Positions 8,410 through 16,374 of a DNA stretch of 64,000 bases are shown here, piece by piece. The notes below the pieces were generated by a model. It was not told the DNA's origin. It saw only the letters and a list, made by a program, of their open reading frames with translations, and searched no databases. Source of the DNA: Fodinicola acaciae (lineage in GTDB: Bacteria; Actinomycetota; Actinomycetes; Mycobacteriales; HKI-0501); the NCBI RefSeq assembly GCF_010993745.1, contig NZ_WOTN01000002.1, forward strand, positions 744,001 through 808,000, read 5' to 3'. The position numbers and the translations under genes are program-made. Position 1 is the first letter of the stretch. Each line of letters starts with the position of its first letter.

Positions 8410-8996
8410 CGCAACCACATCTCGCGGGTGATCTCATACTCGACCTCGCCCTGCTCGGTCCCGGGCAGCGGGTCCTCGAAAACGGGGTAGTAGGTGCGTA
8501 CGTATCGCATGCCGACGGCCTCCATCACGCCCCGCGATCCGGCGTTGACCGCCATCGTCTGCGCGATCACCCGCTGCTGGCCGACCGTGTCGAACGCGTG
8601 CCGCAGCAACTCCCGCGAGGCCTCGCTTGCCAAGCCCTGCCGCCAAAACCGCCGTACCAGCCGATAACCCAGGTCGCAGACGGCCGGATCGTCCGGCTGG
8701 TCGGGGCCGTGCGCCGGCGGCAGCATCATCAGCCCGACGAACTCGTCGTCCTCGGACTGGCCGCGAAACGCCATCCAGTAACCAAGGCCATCGACCTTGC
8801 CGGCCAGCTCCAACCGCCGCGCGTGCGACTCGGCGACCTCGTCCCTGGTCAGCGCCTGTCCGCCGAGATAGCGCTGCACTTCCGGATCGGAGTCGAGCTC
8901 GACCTGCAGCCCGAGATGCCGGTCCTCCAGCGGGACGAGAAGCAGGCGCTTGGTGCGCAGGATCGGTTGAGGCACCCGTCGACAATCACATGTCAT
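8394..8996 (-). CDS. GNAT-family N-acetyltransferase (RimJ/RimL-like)
   Basis: The 200-aa protein starts with ILRTKRLLLVPLEDRHLGL, typical of Acetyltransf_3 proteins, and carries DLGYRLVRRFWRQGLASEAS, the acetyl-CoA-binding motif A loop, then VMEAVGMRY at the end of the fold. It is soluble. Relatives acetylate protein N-termini, antibiotics or small amines; the target here cannot be told. It converges with the SDR gene and overlaps it by 16 bp. Confidence 0.85.
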   Translation of the reverse strand: MTCDCRRVPQPILRTKRLLLVPLEDRHLGLQVELDSDPEVQRYLGGQALTRDEVAESHARRLELAGKVDGLGYWMAFRGQSEDDEFVGLMMLPPAHGPDQPDDPAVCDLGYRLVRRFWRQGLASEASRELLRHAFDTVGQQRVIAQTMAVNAGSRGVMEAVGMRYVRTYYPVFEDPLPGTEQGEVEYEITREMWLRQAAV

Positions 8997-9097
8997 CGGC
9001 GCGAGCGCGACCGAATTTTGCTACGGTGGCTGTCATGCGAACCAGTTGACGGCCTTCATCCGACCTGTGTTCGCCTTTCACGACGGGATTTCCCCGC

Positions 9098-9660
9098 ATG
9101 TCAACCGAGCGTGTGCTCGCCTTCGTCAACCGCCGCCACCGTAGGGACTATCGCCTCGTCGGCAAGCTGCCTGGCGGCTTCCAGTCCGGCGCCTACCGGA
9201 TCCGCGACGCCTCCGGCGGCGCCGTACTCAAGTGGACAACCAAAAAGTCGTGGGCCGGCCGCGTCGTCGGCGCCGCTCCGGTCGTCGCCGCGGCACGGTC
9301 CGCCGGGCTGGCCTGGTCAGCGAAGGGCTCGTCGCGGCGCTGCTTCCTCTCATCGAGCTGCAGGCCGGCCTGGCGCCGGATACCCACGCAAAGGTAAACG
9401 CGATCCTCGACGTGGAGTCGATCGGTCGCGGCAGCCGTTTCGTGGATGTGGCGAATCTGTTCATGCATTGCTGTTTCTGGGACAGTGAGCCTGGCGCCGC
9501 ACGACTGCTGCTCGACTATGCCCGGTCGGCCGAGGCCGGTGAGTTCGAGGTTTCGCTGGCGATGTGCATGATCGACAACCTCAGCTTCCAGATCGAAAAC
9601 GACCCGGCCGCCGCCGACGGGCTGCTGCGGATCGCGGCCACCATCCCCGATCGGTTATAG
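9098..9660 (+). pseudogene. broken aminoglycoside phosphotransferase-like gene
   Basis: Two frames carry pieces of one protein. 9098-9330 encodes an N-lobe-like start (RRHRRDYRLVGKLPGGFQSG and VLKWTTKKSWAG). A different frame, about 9330-9660, encodes LLPLIELQAGLAP, ILDVESIGRGSRFVDVANLF and a C-terminal helix bundle, typical of APH-family proteins. The catalytic HGD and DFD motifs are missing, and the total (about 185 aa) is far below the usual 280-300 aa, so a frameshift and an internal deletion are both present. Its stop overlaps the convergent broken gene by 6 bp. Confidence 0.7.
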
Positions 9661-10557
9661 CGTGAGTGCGTCGGCGATCGCTTCGGCCAGCGGAAGGCCG
9701 AGGTCGATCGCGAAGCCGTCCCACCGTGCGCGCGGATCCACACCAGTGAACACCCAGCCGGTGGAGGTGATGGTGAAATGCAAGGCACAGAAGGAAAGGC
9801 CGGAACGCATCAGATACTGCCGAGCGCCAGCCGCGACGCCGGCGGGGATGTCGTCGAGCGCGACGTACCGCTCGCCGGACAGGCTGACGCCCGAACATCG
9901 TGCCGACGCGGAGGCCGTACAGGTCGGCGAGGTGGCCGTTGGTGGTCAGTATCGCCTGTACGGTGGGAAAACCGCAGCTGGCCGCGACCGCGAGCTGGCG
10001 CACCCTGTTGTGCGCCTCGACGGCGGCGGGATGGTTCATCCAACGGTACGCGCGCGACTCCAGGACGCCTTGGATGCCGGCCCGCAACTGCCGCTGGTCG
10101 AACCGCGCCTGTCTCGTGCCGGGGACGAGTGGTTCGTAGCTGTGGAAAAACACCGCCGTGATGTCCTCGACCGGCACGCCGTTCATCTCACCGTGCGGCG
10201 GCCGTCGAAGCCACTCGCTGAGCAACACGACGAACGGACCGGTCACGACCAGGTCAGGCACGGGCCGGAGACCCAGCCGCTGCCTGGCCAGGTCGCGATC
10301 CAACGCGGCCCTTCTTCGTAGTCCTCGTTGTCCGGGTCGGTGCTCAGATCCGCCACCAACTCCTCGACCTTGTCGGCGGTTTTCAACGACCAGCGCGCGA
10401 TGAGACTCGTCGGCACGCCGATCCGGGACGCGCGATAGATCGCCATCATCTGCTCGATTTCCACGTCCTCCAGCACTCTGCTCAGCTCGCGGATGCGCCG
10501 CTCGAGACGATCGCGCTCGGTTGGTGGGGAGGCTGCCGAGTTGTCCGATTTGCTCAT
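9655..10557 (-). pseudogene. unrecognised gene with two compensating frameshifts
   Basis: Starting at ATG 10557 the frame reads a charged helical N-terminus (ERDRLERRIRELSRVLEDVE) up to WPGSGWVSGP. One base appears missing near 10255-10262, after which the -1 frame continues with DLVVTGPFVVLLSEW and PTVQAILTTNGHLADLYGLR. One extra base near 9880-9886 restores the first frame, which reads SGERYVALDDIPAG and ends in ARWDGFAIDLGLPLAEAIAD before TAA 9655-9657. The reconstructed product is about 300 aa and matches no family I recognise. Either it is a decaying gene or it has sequencing errors; the broken neighbour favours decay. Confidence 0.6.
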
Positions 10558-10604
10558 ACCCGTAGAGTGACAGCATCAGAACGCGCCGTCAATATGATGC
10601 GTAG

Positions 10605-10620
10605 AAGTTACGCGTAACTT
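10605..10620. promoter_or_regulatory. 16-bp perfect palindrome upstream of the XRE regulator
   Basis: AAGTTACGCGTAACTT is a perfect palindrome 16 bp before the GTG start of the XRE gene, followed by a CTGGAGG ribosome-binding site (10622-10628). Its position suits an autoregulatory operator for the XRE protein; binding is inferred. Confidence 0.6.
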
Positions 10621-10636
10621 TCTGGAGGTTGTCGAA

Positions 10637-11491
10637 GTGCCCAAAGTGATCGGTCCCACCATCCCGCGCTGGCGGCTCGGTGAGGAGCTGGAGAAATTTC
10701 GCAAGCGCGCCGGCAAGACCTTCGACGACGCGATGACCGCGCTCGGCTGCTCGGAGTCGAAGGTCCGCAAGATCGAGGCCGGCGACGTGGGGATGAACCG
10801 CGGCGAGCTGATCCTGCTCTTCGACCTGTACGGCATCGATGACGCCGCGGTCCGTGAGCAGCTGCTTGAGCTGCAGAAACTCGGGAAGCAGCGGAGCTGG
10901 TGGTCGCAGTACGGCAGCGTACCGGCGCAGTTTGGCACCTTCCTCAGCTTCGAGTCCGCCGCCACCGCGATGCGTATCTACGAACCTCTGATGATCCACG
11001 GTCTTGTGCAGACCGAGTCGTACGCACGTGCGCTTACTGAGTCCATCGACGTGGACCCGACGCCCGAACATGTCGATCATCAAACCCGCATCCGGATGGC
11101 GCGTCAGGAACGTGTGTTGTCGGGCGACGAGATACCGAAGGTCTGGACAATTCTCGATGAGTGCGCGTTGGATCGGCCAGTTGGCGGCGCGGAAGTGATG
11201 AAAGAGCAGCTGAACCACCTCGCCGACATCGCGAAGCAGGTCAATCTGCAGATCCTCCCGCGTTCGCACGGCGGCCATGCCGGTCTTTACGGCGCTTTCA
11301 CACTTTTCGGATTCGACGAGAACATCCACTCGCCAGTCGTCTATGTCGAGAGTCAAGCCGGCAATCTCTACCTGGAGAAGGAGGCCGATCTCCAGCGTTG
11401 CGGCGCGGCGTACGAACAGCTTCAAGCGGCTGCGCTGAGCACGAGGGAATCCGTTAAACTTCTGAGGAGTCTCATCGAAAAGATGGGATAG
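10637..11491 (+). CDS. Scr1-type XRE transcriptional regulator with DUF5753
   Basis: The 284-aa protein opens PKVIGPTIPRWRLGEELEKF, followed by an XRE helix-turn-helix (about 15-70, with CSESKVRKIEAGDVGMNRGE). The rest is the DUF5753 ligand-like domain (SFESAATAMRIYEPLMIHGL and QILPRSHGGHAGLYGAFTLF). This architecture is the actinobacterial Scr1/BldB-associated regulator that normally pairs with a DUF397 protein, and such a gene follows 25 bp downstream. GTG 10637 has a good ribosome-binding site. The palindrome at 10605-10620 probably serves autoregulation. The two unknown genes that follow may be its targets or part of the same function. Confidence 0.92.
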   Translation: MPKVIGPTIPRWRLGEELEKFRKRAGKTFDDAMTALGCSESKVRKIEAGDVGMNRGELILLFDLYGIDDAAVREQLLELQKLGKQRSWWSQYGSVPAQFGTFLSFESAATAMRIYEPLMIHGLVQTESYARALTESIDVDPTPEHVDHQTRIRMARQERVLSGDEIPKVWTILDECALDRPVGGAEVMKEQLNHLADIAKQVNLQILPRSHGGHAGLYGAFTLFGFDENIHSPVVYVESQAGNLYLEKEADLQRCGAAYEQLQAAALSTRESVKLLRSLIEKMG

Positions 11492-11516
11492 CCGACCTCA
11501 GGGGGAGCATCCCGCG

Positions 11517-11708
11517 ATGAAAAGCGACCTGACCGGCGCAACTTGGCGAAAAAGTTCGCGATCCGGCAGCAACGGCGGATGTGTCGAGGTCGCCGCGCTG
11601 ACCAGCGCCATCGCCGTACGCGACTCGAAGGACCCGTCCGGTCCGGCGCTGTTCTTCGAGCGTACGGCCTGGTTGACGTTCGCCGGTTTTGTGACAAACC
11701 GGGACTGA
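11517..11708 (+). CDS. DUF397 protein, partner of the XRE regulator
   Basis: The 63-aa protein has the whole DUF397 signature: DLTGATWRKSSRSG, GGCVEVA, AVRDSKDP, and a final helix with WLTFAGFV. DUF397 proteins are small actinobacterial partners of Scr1-type XRE regulators and are thought to modulate them, sometimes as toxin/antitoxin-like pairs. It lies 25 bp after the XRE gene, in the expected order. Ribosome-binding site GGGGGAGC precedes ATG 11517. Confidence 0.92.
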   Translation: MKSDLTGATWRKSSRSGSNGGCVEVAALTSAIAVRDSKDPSGPALFFERTAWLTFAGFVTNRD

Positions 11709-11738
11709 CTGGCGGCGGTCCGCTGCTACCGTGATCGG

Positions 11739-12344
11739 GTGGCTGCCATCATCGTCCCCGTCGGCTTCGACAACGGCCCGCGCTATGACCCCGACACGCC
11801 TGAGCGCGGTCCCGAGTTCTACGCGGTCGTCGAAGGACGCAATGTCGTTGAGCTGCCGCTGGAGGCCTATGAGGTCTGGCAGTCCGCGCACGTCGATGTC
11901 CGCAGTCATGCGAGCGGTGACTTCGCTCGCGACCGGCTGATCCAGCTCGGCGAGCGCGAGGGACGTGACACCGCCGGCATCGTCGAGAGGCTTGTCAAGA
12001 GTGGACTGCTCGCCGAGTACGAGGTAGGCACGCCGTCGGCGATCCAGTTTCTGCAGACGCACCGCCTCTTTCCGACCGGTGAAGGCATTGGTAACTCGCA
12101 GGAGCATCCGGAGCTGTTCCAGATCGGCCGCAACGGCGACGTGTTGCTTGAGGTGGTCAGCGAAGTCTTCACCTTCTGGACGGTCGCGTTCGCTTATCCG
12201 TCGATGTGGGACGCGGTGCTCGAAGACGCCAGGACGATCCCGCCGGGTCTGCCGTACTCGAACGCCGAAGAGCTCGGCTATCTCCTCGCGGCTGCTGTGC
12301 CGATGATCGTGTCCACGCGCACGGGGATGTTAATGCCGCTATGA
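11739..12344 (+). CDS. unrecognised protein with an internal duplicated motif
   Basis: The 201-aa soluble protein starts at GTG 11739, 30 bp after the DUF397 gene. I do not recognise a named family. Two segments look like copies of one motif: VVELPLEAYEVWQSAHV (about 36-52) and VLLEVVSEVFTFWTVAF (about 135-151), each ending in an aromatic-W-x-x-A pattern. Between them, IVERLVKSGLLAEYEV (about 81-96) looks like a winged-helix recognition or PqqD-like element. Its stop overlaps the ATG of the next gene (ATGA at 12341-12344), so the two are translationally coupled and probably work together. Confidence 0.65.
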   Translation: MAAIIVPVGFDNGPRYDPDTPERGPEFYAVVEGRNVVELPLEAYEVWQSAHVDVRSHASGDFARDRLIQLGEREGRDTAGIVERLVKSGLLAEYEVGTPSAIQFLQTHRLFPTGEGIGNSQEHPELFQIGRNGDVLLEVVSEVFTFWTVAFAYPSMWDAVLEDARTIPPGLPYSNAEELGYLLAAAVPMIVSTRTGMLMPL

Positions 12345-13315
12345 CTGATCCCGGAGGCTTCGCCAAGTCTGGCGTCATCGGCCGCTACGGTCAGAAGAAG
12401 CCATCGTTTTGGCAGCGGCTGAAGAAGGCGCCTGTTGTCGGTACGGCGATCGGTACGACGCAGGCGTGGCAGAAGAAGATGTGGTTCGAGCTTCTTGGCC
12501 GGGTGTCGGCGATCGGTACGGTCGCTGGGGTGTCGATGACCGTGGTGCCGCACCTCCCGCCGGCCGCGCAGGCGATCGTCATCGGTGTGCTGTCGACCGG
12601 CGCACCGGCCGGTGCGCTCGGCAGCGCCAACTCCGAGGGCCTGAAAACCGCCTGGGACACCTGGCGGAAGAATCACCGCGCTCGCAAGGAGACCAAGCCT
12701 GTCCCGGAGCCTGCGGTCGACTCGGTGGAGCGGCGGTTGTCGCGGCTGGAGACGGCCGACATGGACATGCGGCTCAACAATGCCGCCGTACTGGCCGAGC
12801 TGGCCAAGCTACGCGAGCAAAACACCGCGCTGCAGCAGTCGAATCATGCCGTACGCTCGCAGAATGTCGAGCTTTTCGACGAAAACGCGCAGCTGCGGGA
12901 CAAGGTCGCCTCGCTCTGGGAGGTGGTCCAGGCGCATTCGGTGATCCTCAAAGGCCAGGAAAGCCAGCTGGCCGACCACGACAAGACGCTCGGTCGTCAG
13001 GACCAGAGCCTGACCCGCCACGACAGCGCGCTGGCCGGTCACGGCGAGACGTTGCTGGGCCACGAAAACCGGCTCAACCAACACGAGGCGATGCTCCGCC
13101 GGCCACCGGAGCCACCGACCGGCCCGCCACCCCAGCCGACGCCGCCCTCCCCGGATCCGCTGGTCGACGCGCAACAGGCCTGGGACCTGAACGCCAAGGC
13201 TCACGAGTCCTTGGCACGCACCAAAAAACAACCCGAGGAAGAGTCGCTGGCATCTTTCGACCCCAACTATTTCCTCAACCCCAGGATCGACCCCAACCAG
13301 GGTCCGCAGCGCTGA
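12341..13315 (+). CDS. membrane protein with long heptad coiled coil, function unknown
   Basis: The 324-aa product begins MTDPGGFAKSGVIGRYGQKK at the ATGA overlap; longer in-frame starts lie inside the previous gene. Residues about 55-96 form one or two hydrophobic segments (AIGTVAGVSMTVV, AIVIGVLSTGAPAG). From about 125 to 205 a charged coiled coil follows. Residues 210-252 are six perfect heptads, each beginning with Leu and carrying His at position four (His213, 227, 234, 241, 248; Gln at 220). A Pro-rich stretch (255-275) and an acidic tail follow. No catalytic motif is visible. A membrane-anchored structural or sensing role is plausible, possibly with the coupled upstream protein. Confidence 0.7.
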   Translation: MTDPGGFAKSGVIGRYGQKKPSFWQRLKKAPVVGTAIGTTQAWQKKMWFELLGRVSAIGTVAGVSMTVVPHLPPAAQAIVIGVLSTGAPAGALGSANSEGLKTAWDTWRKNHRARKETKPVPEPAVDSVERRLSRLETADMDMRLNNAAVLAELAKLREQNTALQQSNHAVRSQNVELFDENAQLRDKVASLWEVVQAHSVILKGQESQLADHDKTLGRQDQSLTRHDSALAGHGETLLGHENRLNQHEAMLRRPPEPPTGPPPQPTPPSPDPLVDAQQAWDLNAKAHESLARTKKQPEEESLASFDPNYFLNPRIDPNQGPQR

Positions 13316-13351
13316 TCGAGTACGTAACAATTGCCTTGCGGCAAAACTCGT

Positions 13352-14020
13352 CTAGTGCTCAGGTATGCTGCGCTGCGCTTTCAGGTACGCGCCGCAGGCG
13401 AGGCCGATGACGGCGGCGATCAAGTGGCCGATGGTCACGAAGTCGGGGATGCCGGCCAGCCAGCTGCCGCCGACCAGCGGCCACACGAAAAGCAGTGCTA
13501 TCACTGGGAAACGCCACATCCGCGGCAGGTGCAGCGCGCATGCGGCCAGGCAGGTCTGGGCGCCGTAGCTGATGCCGAAGTCGAGTGCCTCGCGGATGGT
13601 CGGCGGATAATAGCCGTCGGCGATGGCGTACGCGATGACCGGCGCGGTCAGCAGGGTCGCGCCGACGTGGCCGGCGGCGAAGGTGGCGACGGCGCGCAGC
13701 TGGCCATAACGATGTTCCAGCCAGGCAAGGCAAACCACGATGCCAAAGCCGAGCGTGATGATCGTACCAACGAAATCCAGCGTGTCGATGCCGGTCAGGG
13801 TGCCGTCGAAGAAAAACGCGCTGCCAAACAGTGAGCTGATCGGATGGTGGCGCAGGTTGTCGAGGTTGGTGCTGACGGCGAGCAGCAGGCGACGCGCGGT
13901 GTCCGGCTCGAGCGCGTGGTCGACGAAGACGTGGACGGCGACGAGCAGCACGAGAAAGCCAGCCGTCACCGGACTACGTCGCGGATAGCTGGCCAGCCGG
14001 CGTACGACCCGGAGCGGCAC
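13352..14020 (-). CDS. rhomboid-like integral membrane protein
   Basis: The 222-aa protein has about six hydrophobic segments and the rhomboid-like pattern: a GIS motif with Ser151 (LDFGISYGAQTCL), a downstream GH with His199 (FVTIGHLIAAVIG) and GHVGATLL near 117. These fit a rhomboid Ser-His dyad but the overall match is to the divergent actinobacterial rhomboid-like group, so proteolytic activity is uncertain. The start is GTG 14020, divergent from the ArsR-rhodanese gene, with the palindromic operator between them; the ArsR protein may therefore control both. Confidence 0.7.
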   Translation of the reverse strand: MPLRVVRRLASYPRRSPVTAGFLVLLVAVHVFVDHALEPDTARRLLLAVSTNLDNLRHHPISSLFGSAFFFDGTLTGIDTLDFVGTIITLGFGIVVCLAWLEHRYGQLRAVATFAAGHVGATLLTAPVIAYAIADGYYPPTIREALDFGISYGAQTCLAACALHLPRMWRFPVIALLFVWPLVGGSWLAGIPDFVTIGHLIAAVIGLACGAYLKAQRSIPEH

Positions 14021-14040
14021 GACTTGAGTCTAGCGAGGAT

Positions 14041-14064
14041 CTATTCTAAAGTTCGTTAGAATAG
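14041..14064. promoter_or_regulatory. ArsR-type operator palindrome
   Basis: CTATTCTAA (14041-14049), six spacer bases, then TTAGAATAG (14056-14064) is a perfect 9-bp inverted repeat. It is AT-rich in a GC-rich genome, lies in the 55-bp divergent gap and resembles the ATTCTAA/TTAGAAT dyads of ArsR/SmtB operators. It is the likely autoregulatory site. Confidence 0.8.
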
Positions 14065-14075
14065 TGGGGGTGGCG

Positions 14076-14723
14076 ATGGGATTCGTGGAGGAGCCGGTGT
14101 ACGCGCAGCTCGCGCGGATCGGCAAGGCGGTGTCCTCGCCGGTACGCCTGCGCCTGCTCGACCTGCTTGACCAGCACGAACTCAGCGTCGAGCAGTTGGC
14201 CGAGGAGGCCGGCGTGGGGTTGAAGAACACCTCCGCCCAGCTCCAGCACCTGCGCGCTGCGCACTTGATCACCGCGCGCAAGGACGGCAATCGCGTGCTC
14301 TATCGGCTGGCCGATCCGGACGTGTCGGTCTTCCTCGGCCACCTCCAGGACTTCGCCGCCGGCCGGCTGGCCGACCTGCGCGACGCGGTCGCCGATCTGC
14401 TCGGCGAGCCGGGCGAGTGGCAGCCGGTCACCGCGGAGGAACTGCGCGGTCGCCTCGAGGACGTCGTGGTCGTGGACGTACGCTCGCCCGCCGCGTATGC
14501 CGAATGGCACATCCCTGGCGCGATTTCCATCCCTGGCAGCAAAATCGTCGACCGCATCGACGAACTGCCGAAAGGAAGGGACATCGTGGCCTATTGCTCC
14601 GGTCCGTACTGTGTCGCCTCACCGAAAGCCGTCCGTCAGCTGCGAGATCACGGCCGGCGAGCTCGCACTCTCGCCGGCGGTGCCACCCGTTGGCGCCGCA
14701 GCGGTCAACCCGTCGAAGCGTAG
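14076..14723 (+). CDS. ArsR-family regulator fused to a rhodanese domain
   Basis: The 215-aa protein joins an ArsR winged helix (about 5-95: KAVSSPVRLRLLDLLDQHEL, GLKNTSAQLQHLRAAHLI) to a rhodanese domain (about 118-215: VVVVDVRSPAAYAEWHIPGA). The rhodanese loop carries Cys174 in YCSGPYC. Such fusions are known sensors of sulfane sulfur, metalloid or redox state. ATG 14076 was preferred to GTG 14064 because the latter overlaps the operator half-site. The VOC gene follows at 9 bp and is probably co-transcribed; the rhomboid-like gene diverges across the operator. Confidence 0.88.
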   Translation: MGFVEEPVYAQLARIGKAVSSPVRLRLLDLLDQHELSVEQLAEEAGVGLKNTSAQLQHLRAAHLITARKDGNRVLYRLADPDVSVFLGHLQDFAAGRLADLRDAVADLLGEPGEWQPVTAEELRGRLEDVVVVDVRSPAAYAEWHIPGAISIPGSKIVDRIDELPKGRDIVAYCSGPYCVASPKAVRQLRDHGRRARTLAGGATRWRRSGQPVEA

Positions 14724-14731
14724 GAGGAGAA

Positions 14732-15106
14732 ATGCGCGTCGTTGCTTTCGATCATCTCGTGCTCGTTGTCGCCGATGTCGAACGTTCTTTGGACTTCTAT
14801 CTCGACAAACTCGGTCTTGAGCCGGTACGCGTGGACGAGTGGCGCGACGGCAAGGTGCCGTTTCCGTCCGTACGCGTGAGCCCGTCGACGATTATCGACA
14901 TCGTCAAGGGCGAGCGGTCGGAGTCCAATGTGGACCATTTCTGCCTGGTCGTGGAACCGCTGGACTGGCAGGACGTTGTGGACTCCGGCACCTTCACGGT
15001 CGTCGACGGCCCCGGTCCGCGCTTTGGCGCGCGCGGCACGGCGCAGTCGCTTTACGTGCAGGATCCTGACAAAAACACCATCGAGCTGCGCTATTATCCC
15101 GCTTGA
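14732..15106 (+). CDS. VOC-family (glyoxalase/bleomycin-resistance fold) protein
   Basis: The 124-aa protein starts MRVVAFDHLVLVVADVERSL and shows the paired beta-alpha-beta-beta-beta units of the vicinal oxygen chelate fold: DFYLDKLGLEPV early, then NVDHFCLVVEPLDW and a final YVQDPDKNTIELRYYPA. The His of FDHLVL and the Glu of TIELRYY are the usual metal ligands. AGGAGGA (14722-14728) overlaps the preceding stop and gives a strong ribosome-binding site, so it is expressed with the ArsR-rhodanese regulator. Lyase, dioxygenase and resistance roles are all possible. Confidence 0.85.
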   Translation: MRVVAFDHLVLVVADVERSLDFYLDKLGLEPVRVDEWRDGKVPFPSVRVSPSTIIDIVKGERSESNVDHFCLVVEPLDWQDVVDSGTFTVVDGPGPRFGARGTAQSLYVQDPDKNTIELRYYPA

Positions 15107-15136
15107 CGCGATCGGCGGTCTCGCTGCTGAGGCTGA

Positions 15137-15547
15137 CTAGCGGCAGCTGACCGGCACGACGGTCAACAGCTTGTCGAGTCCGGCGAAGTCGGCTGGATTG
15201 GTCGTATAGATCGGAAGCCGATGCGCGACGGCGACACTCGCGATCATCAGATCGGTCATCCGTCCGCGCGGCCGGCGTCCGGCGGCGAGCACCGCGGCGA
15301 CGACACGGCCGAAAGCGCGCGCGGCCTCGGTGTCGAACGGCAGCGGGTCAAACTCGGCTTCGGCGCGCTGCAACACATCCAGCCGCTTGGACCGCTCCTC
15401 CGGATCGTCCGTGTGGTGCGGTCCGGCGGAAAGCTCGGCGAGGGTGACCGCGCTGATCGACATCGTGTCCGGCAGGTCGGCGTGGTCGATCCGCCGCCGC
15501 AGGATCAGGACGTTGGTGTCCAGCAGGCCGCTGCGCTCAGCCGGCAT
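15137..15547 (-). CDS. PIN-domain toxin of a VapBC-like pair
   Basis: The 136-aa protein has the PIN ribonuclease acid quartet: D10 in LLDTNVLIL, E38 in VTLAELSAG, D99 in MTDLMIASVA and D120 in TTNPADFAG. Such toxins cleave RNA, often initiator tRNA. The start at ATG 15547 overlaps the antitoxin stop by 11 bp, as is usual; a start at 15565 is also possible. It is co-transcribed with the Phd-like antitoxin, whose product should neutralise it. Confidence 0.9.
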   Translation of the reverse strand: MPAERSGLLDTNVLILRRRIDHADLPDTMSISAVTLAELSAGPHHTDDPEERSKRLDVLQRAEAEFDPLPFDTEAARAFGRVVAAVLAAGRRPRGRMTDLMIASVAVAHRLPIYTTNPADFAGLDKLLTVVPVSCR

Positions 15548-15800
15548 ACGGATCGCGCACGTCATTGTCGACCGCCGCGTCCAGGTCGGCGCGGAACCGG
15601 TCGGCGTCGACGTACGCCGCGTTCACCGACATCGCGGCGAACTGCTCTCTGGTGACCGTCCGCTGGCGGCGCAGCGGGATCAGCTCGCCGATCGGCTTAC
15701 CGTTACGCGTCACGACAAACTCCTGTCCCTGCTCGATGGCGTCCATGATCTCTCCCGATCTGTTGCGCAGGTCGCGCTGGCTGATCTCTTCGGCCGCCAT
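15537..15800 (-). CDS. Phd/YefM-family antitoxin
   Basis: The 87-aa protein MAAEEISQRDLRNRSGEIMD with FVVTRNGKPIGELIPLRRQR is a typical Phd/YefM antitoxin: an N-terminal DNA-binding fold and a C-terminal acidic tail (VDADRFRADLDAAVDNDV) that wraps the PIN toxin. ATG 15800 was chosen over an upstream extension because the conserved fold starts right there. The palindrome immediately upstream is the likely autoregulatory operator. Confidence 0.9.
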   Translation of the reverse strand: MAAEEISQRDLRNRSGEIMDAIEQGQEFVVTRNGKPIGELIPLRRQRTVTREQFAAMSVNAAYVDADRFRADLDAAVDNDVRDPYAG

Positions 15801-15834
15801 GGCACTACGGTAGCACCGCGTGCTACTGCGTGCC
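15801..15834. promoter_or_regulatory. nested palindromic operator of the toxin-antitoxin pair
   Basis: TAGCAC (15811-15816) and GTGCTA (15820-15825) flank CGC. An outer pair, GGCAC (15801-15805) and GTGCC (15830-15834), extends the symmetry. The site directly abuts the antitoxin start codon, where Phd-type antitoxin or toxin-antitoxin complexes normally bind to repress the operon. Binding is inferred. Confidence 0.65.
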
Positions 15835-15918
15835 ACATGCCAGGCTGGCCGCCGATTTCGCGAAAATGCACGGTCGACATCGGACATATCCACTGGTGGG
15901 CGGGGCAAATTTGCGAAG

Positions 15919-16272
15919 TCAGGAAAGCGGTGCACCTCGGTACGAGGTGATGCCGCGCAAGCGTGGACACGGATTGCGTGGCGGGACGGTGACGTGCAGC
16001 GATCCGTCGTTTGTCAGCTCACGCGGCAACGGACCGCCGAAAAGGCGCAGCGCCGTCGTATGGCTGACCACCGTCCCGGCGGGAAAAGTCGCCACCAGCG
16101 CTCGCGCCCAGCTCCAGACGTCGGTGAGGTCGCACTCGAATGCGAGCTTTCCGTGTGCCAGTCGAGCAATCCGTCGGCCGCGGAGCTGCGCTCGGGTCAC
16201 ACCGTGCCGCAGTGCCTGCCGGCGGCTGAAGCCACCCGGGAGGTCCGGCGGCAGCGGCTTTTCCTTGGTCAT
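15919..16272 (-). pseudogene. truncated AbiEi-like / DUF559-type protein gene
   Basis: Starting MTKEKPLPPDLPGGFSRRQA, the frame has the winged-helix N-terminus of AbiEi-type proteins (ALRHGVTRAQLRGRRIARLA), then VSHTTALRLFGGPLP and LHVTVPPRNPCPR. It stops after GITSYRGAPLS at about 117 aa. Full-length relatives run to about 280-310 aa with a C-terminal nuclease-like or DUF559 domain, which is absent here. The remaining sequence toward the toxin-antitoxin operon shows no continuation. I regard it as a remnant. Confidence 0.55.
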
Positions 16273-16374
16273 ACGGCAAGCTTGCTCGCTGCGAGCCGTA
16301 CGACCACGACCACCGACCAAATCTGTGGACAGCGGATCGCTCTGTGGAAAAGCCGCCACCCGCGGGTTTTCGTG

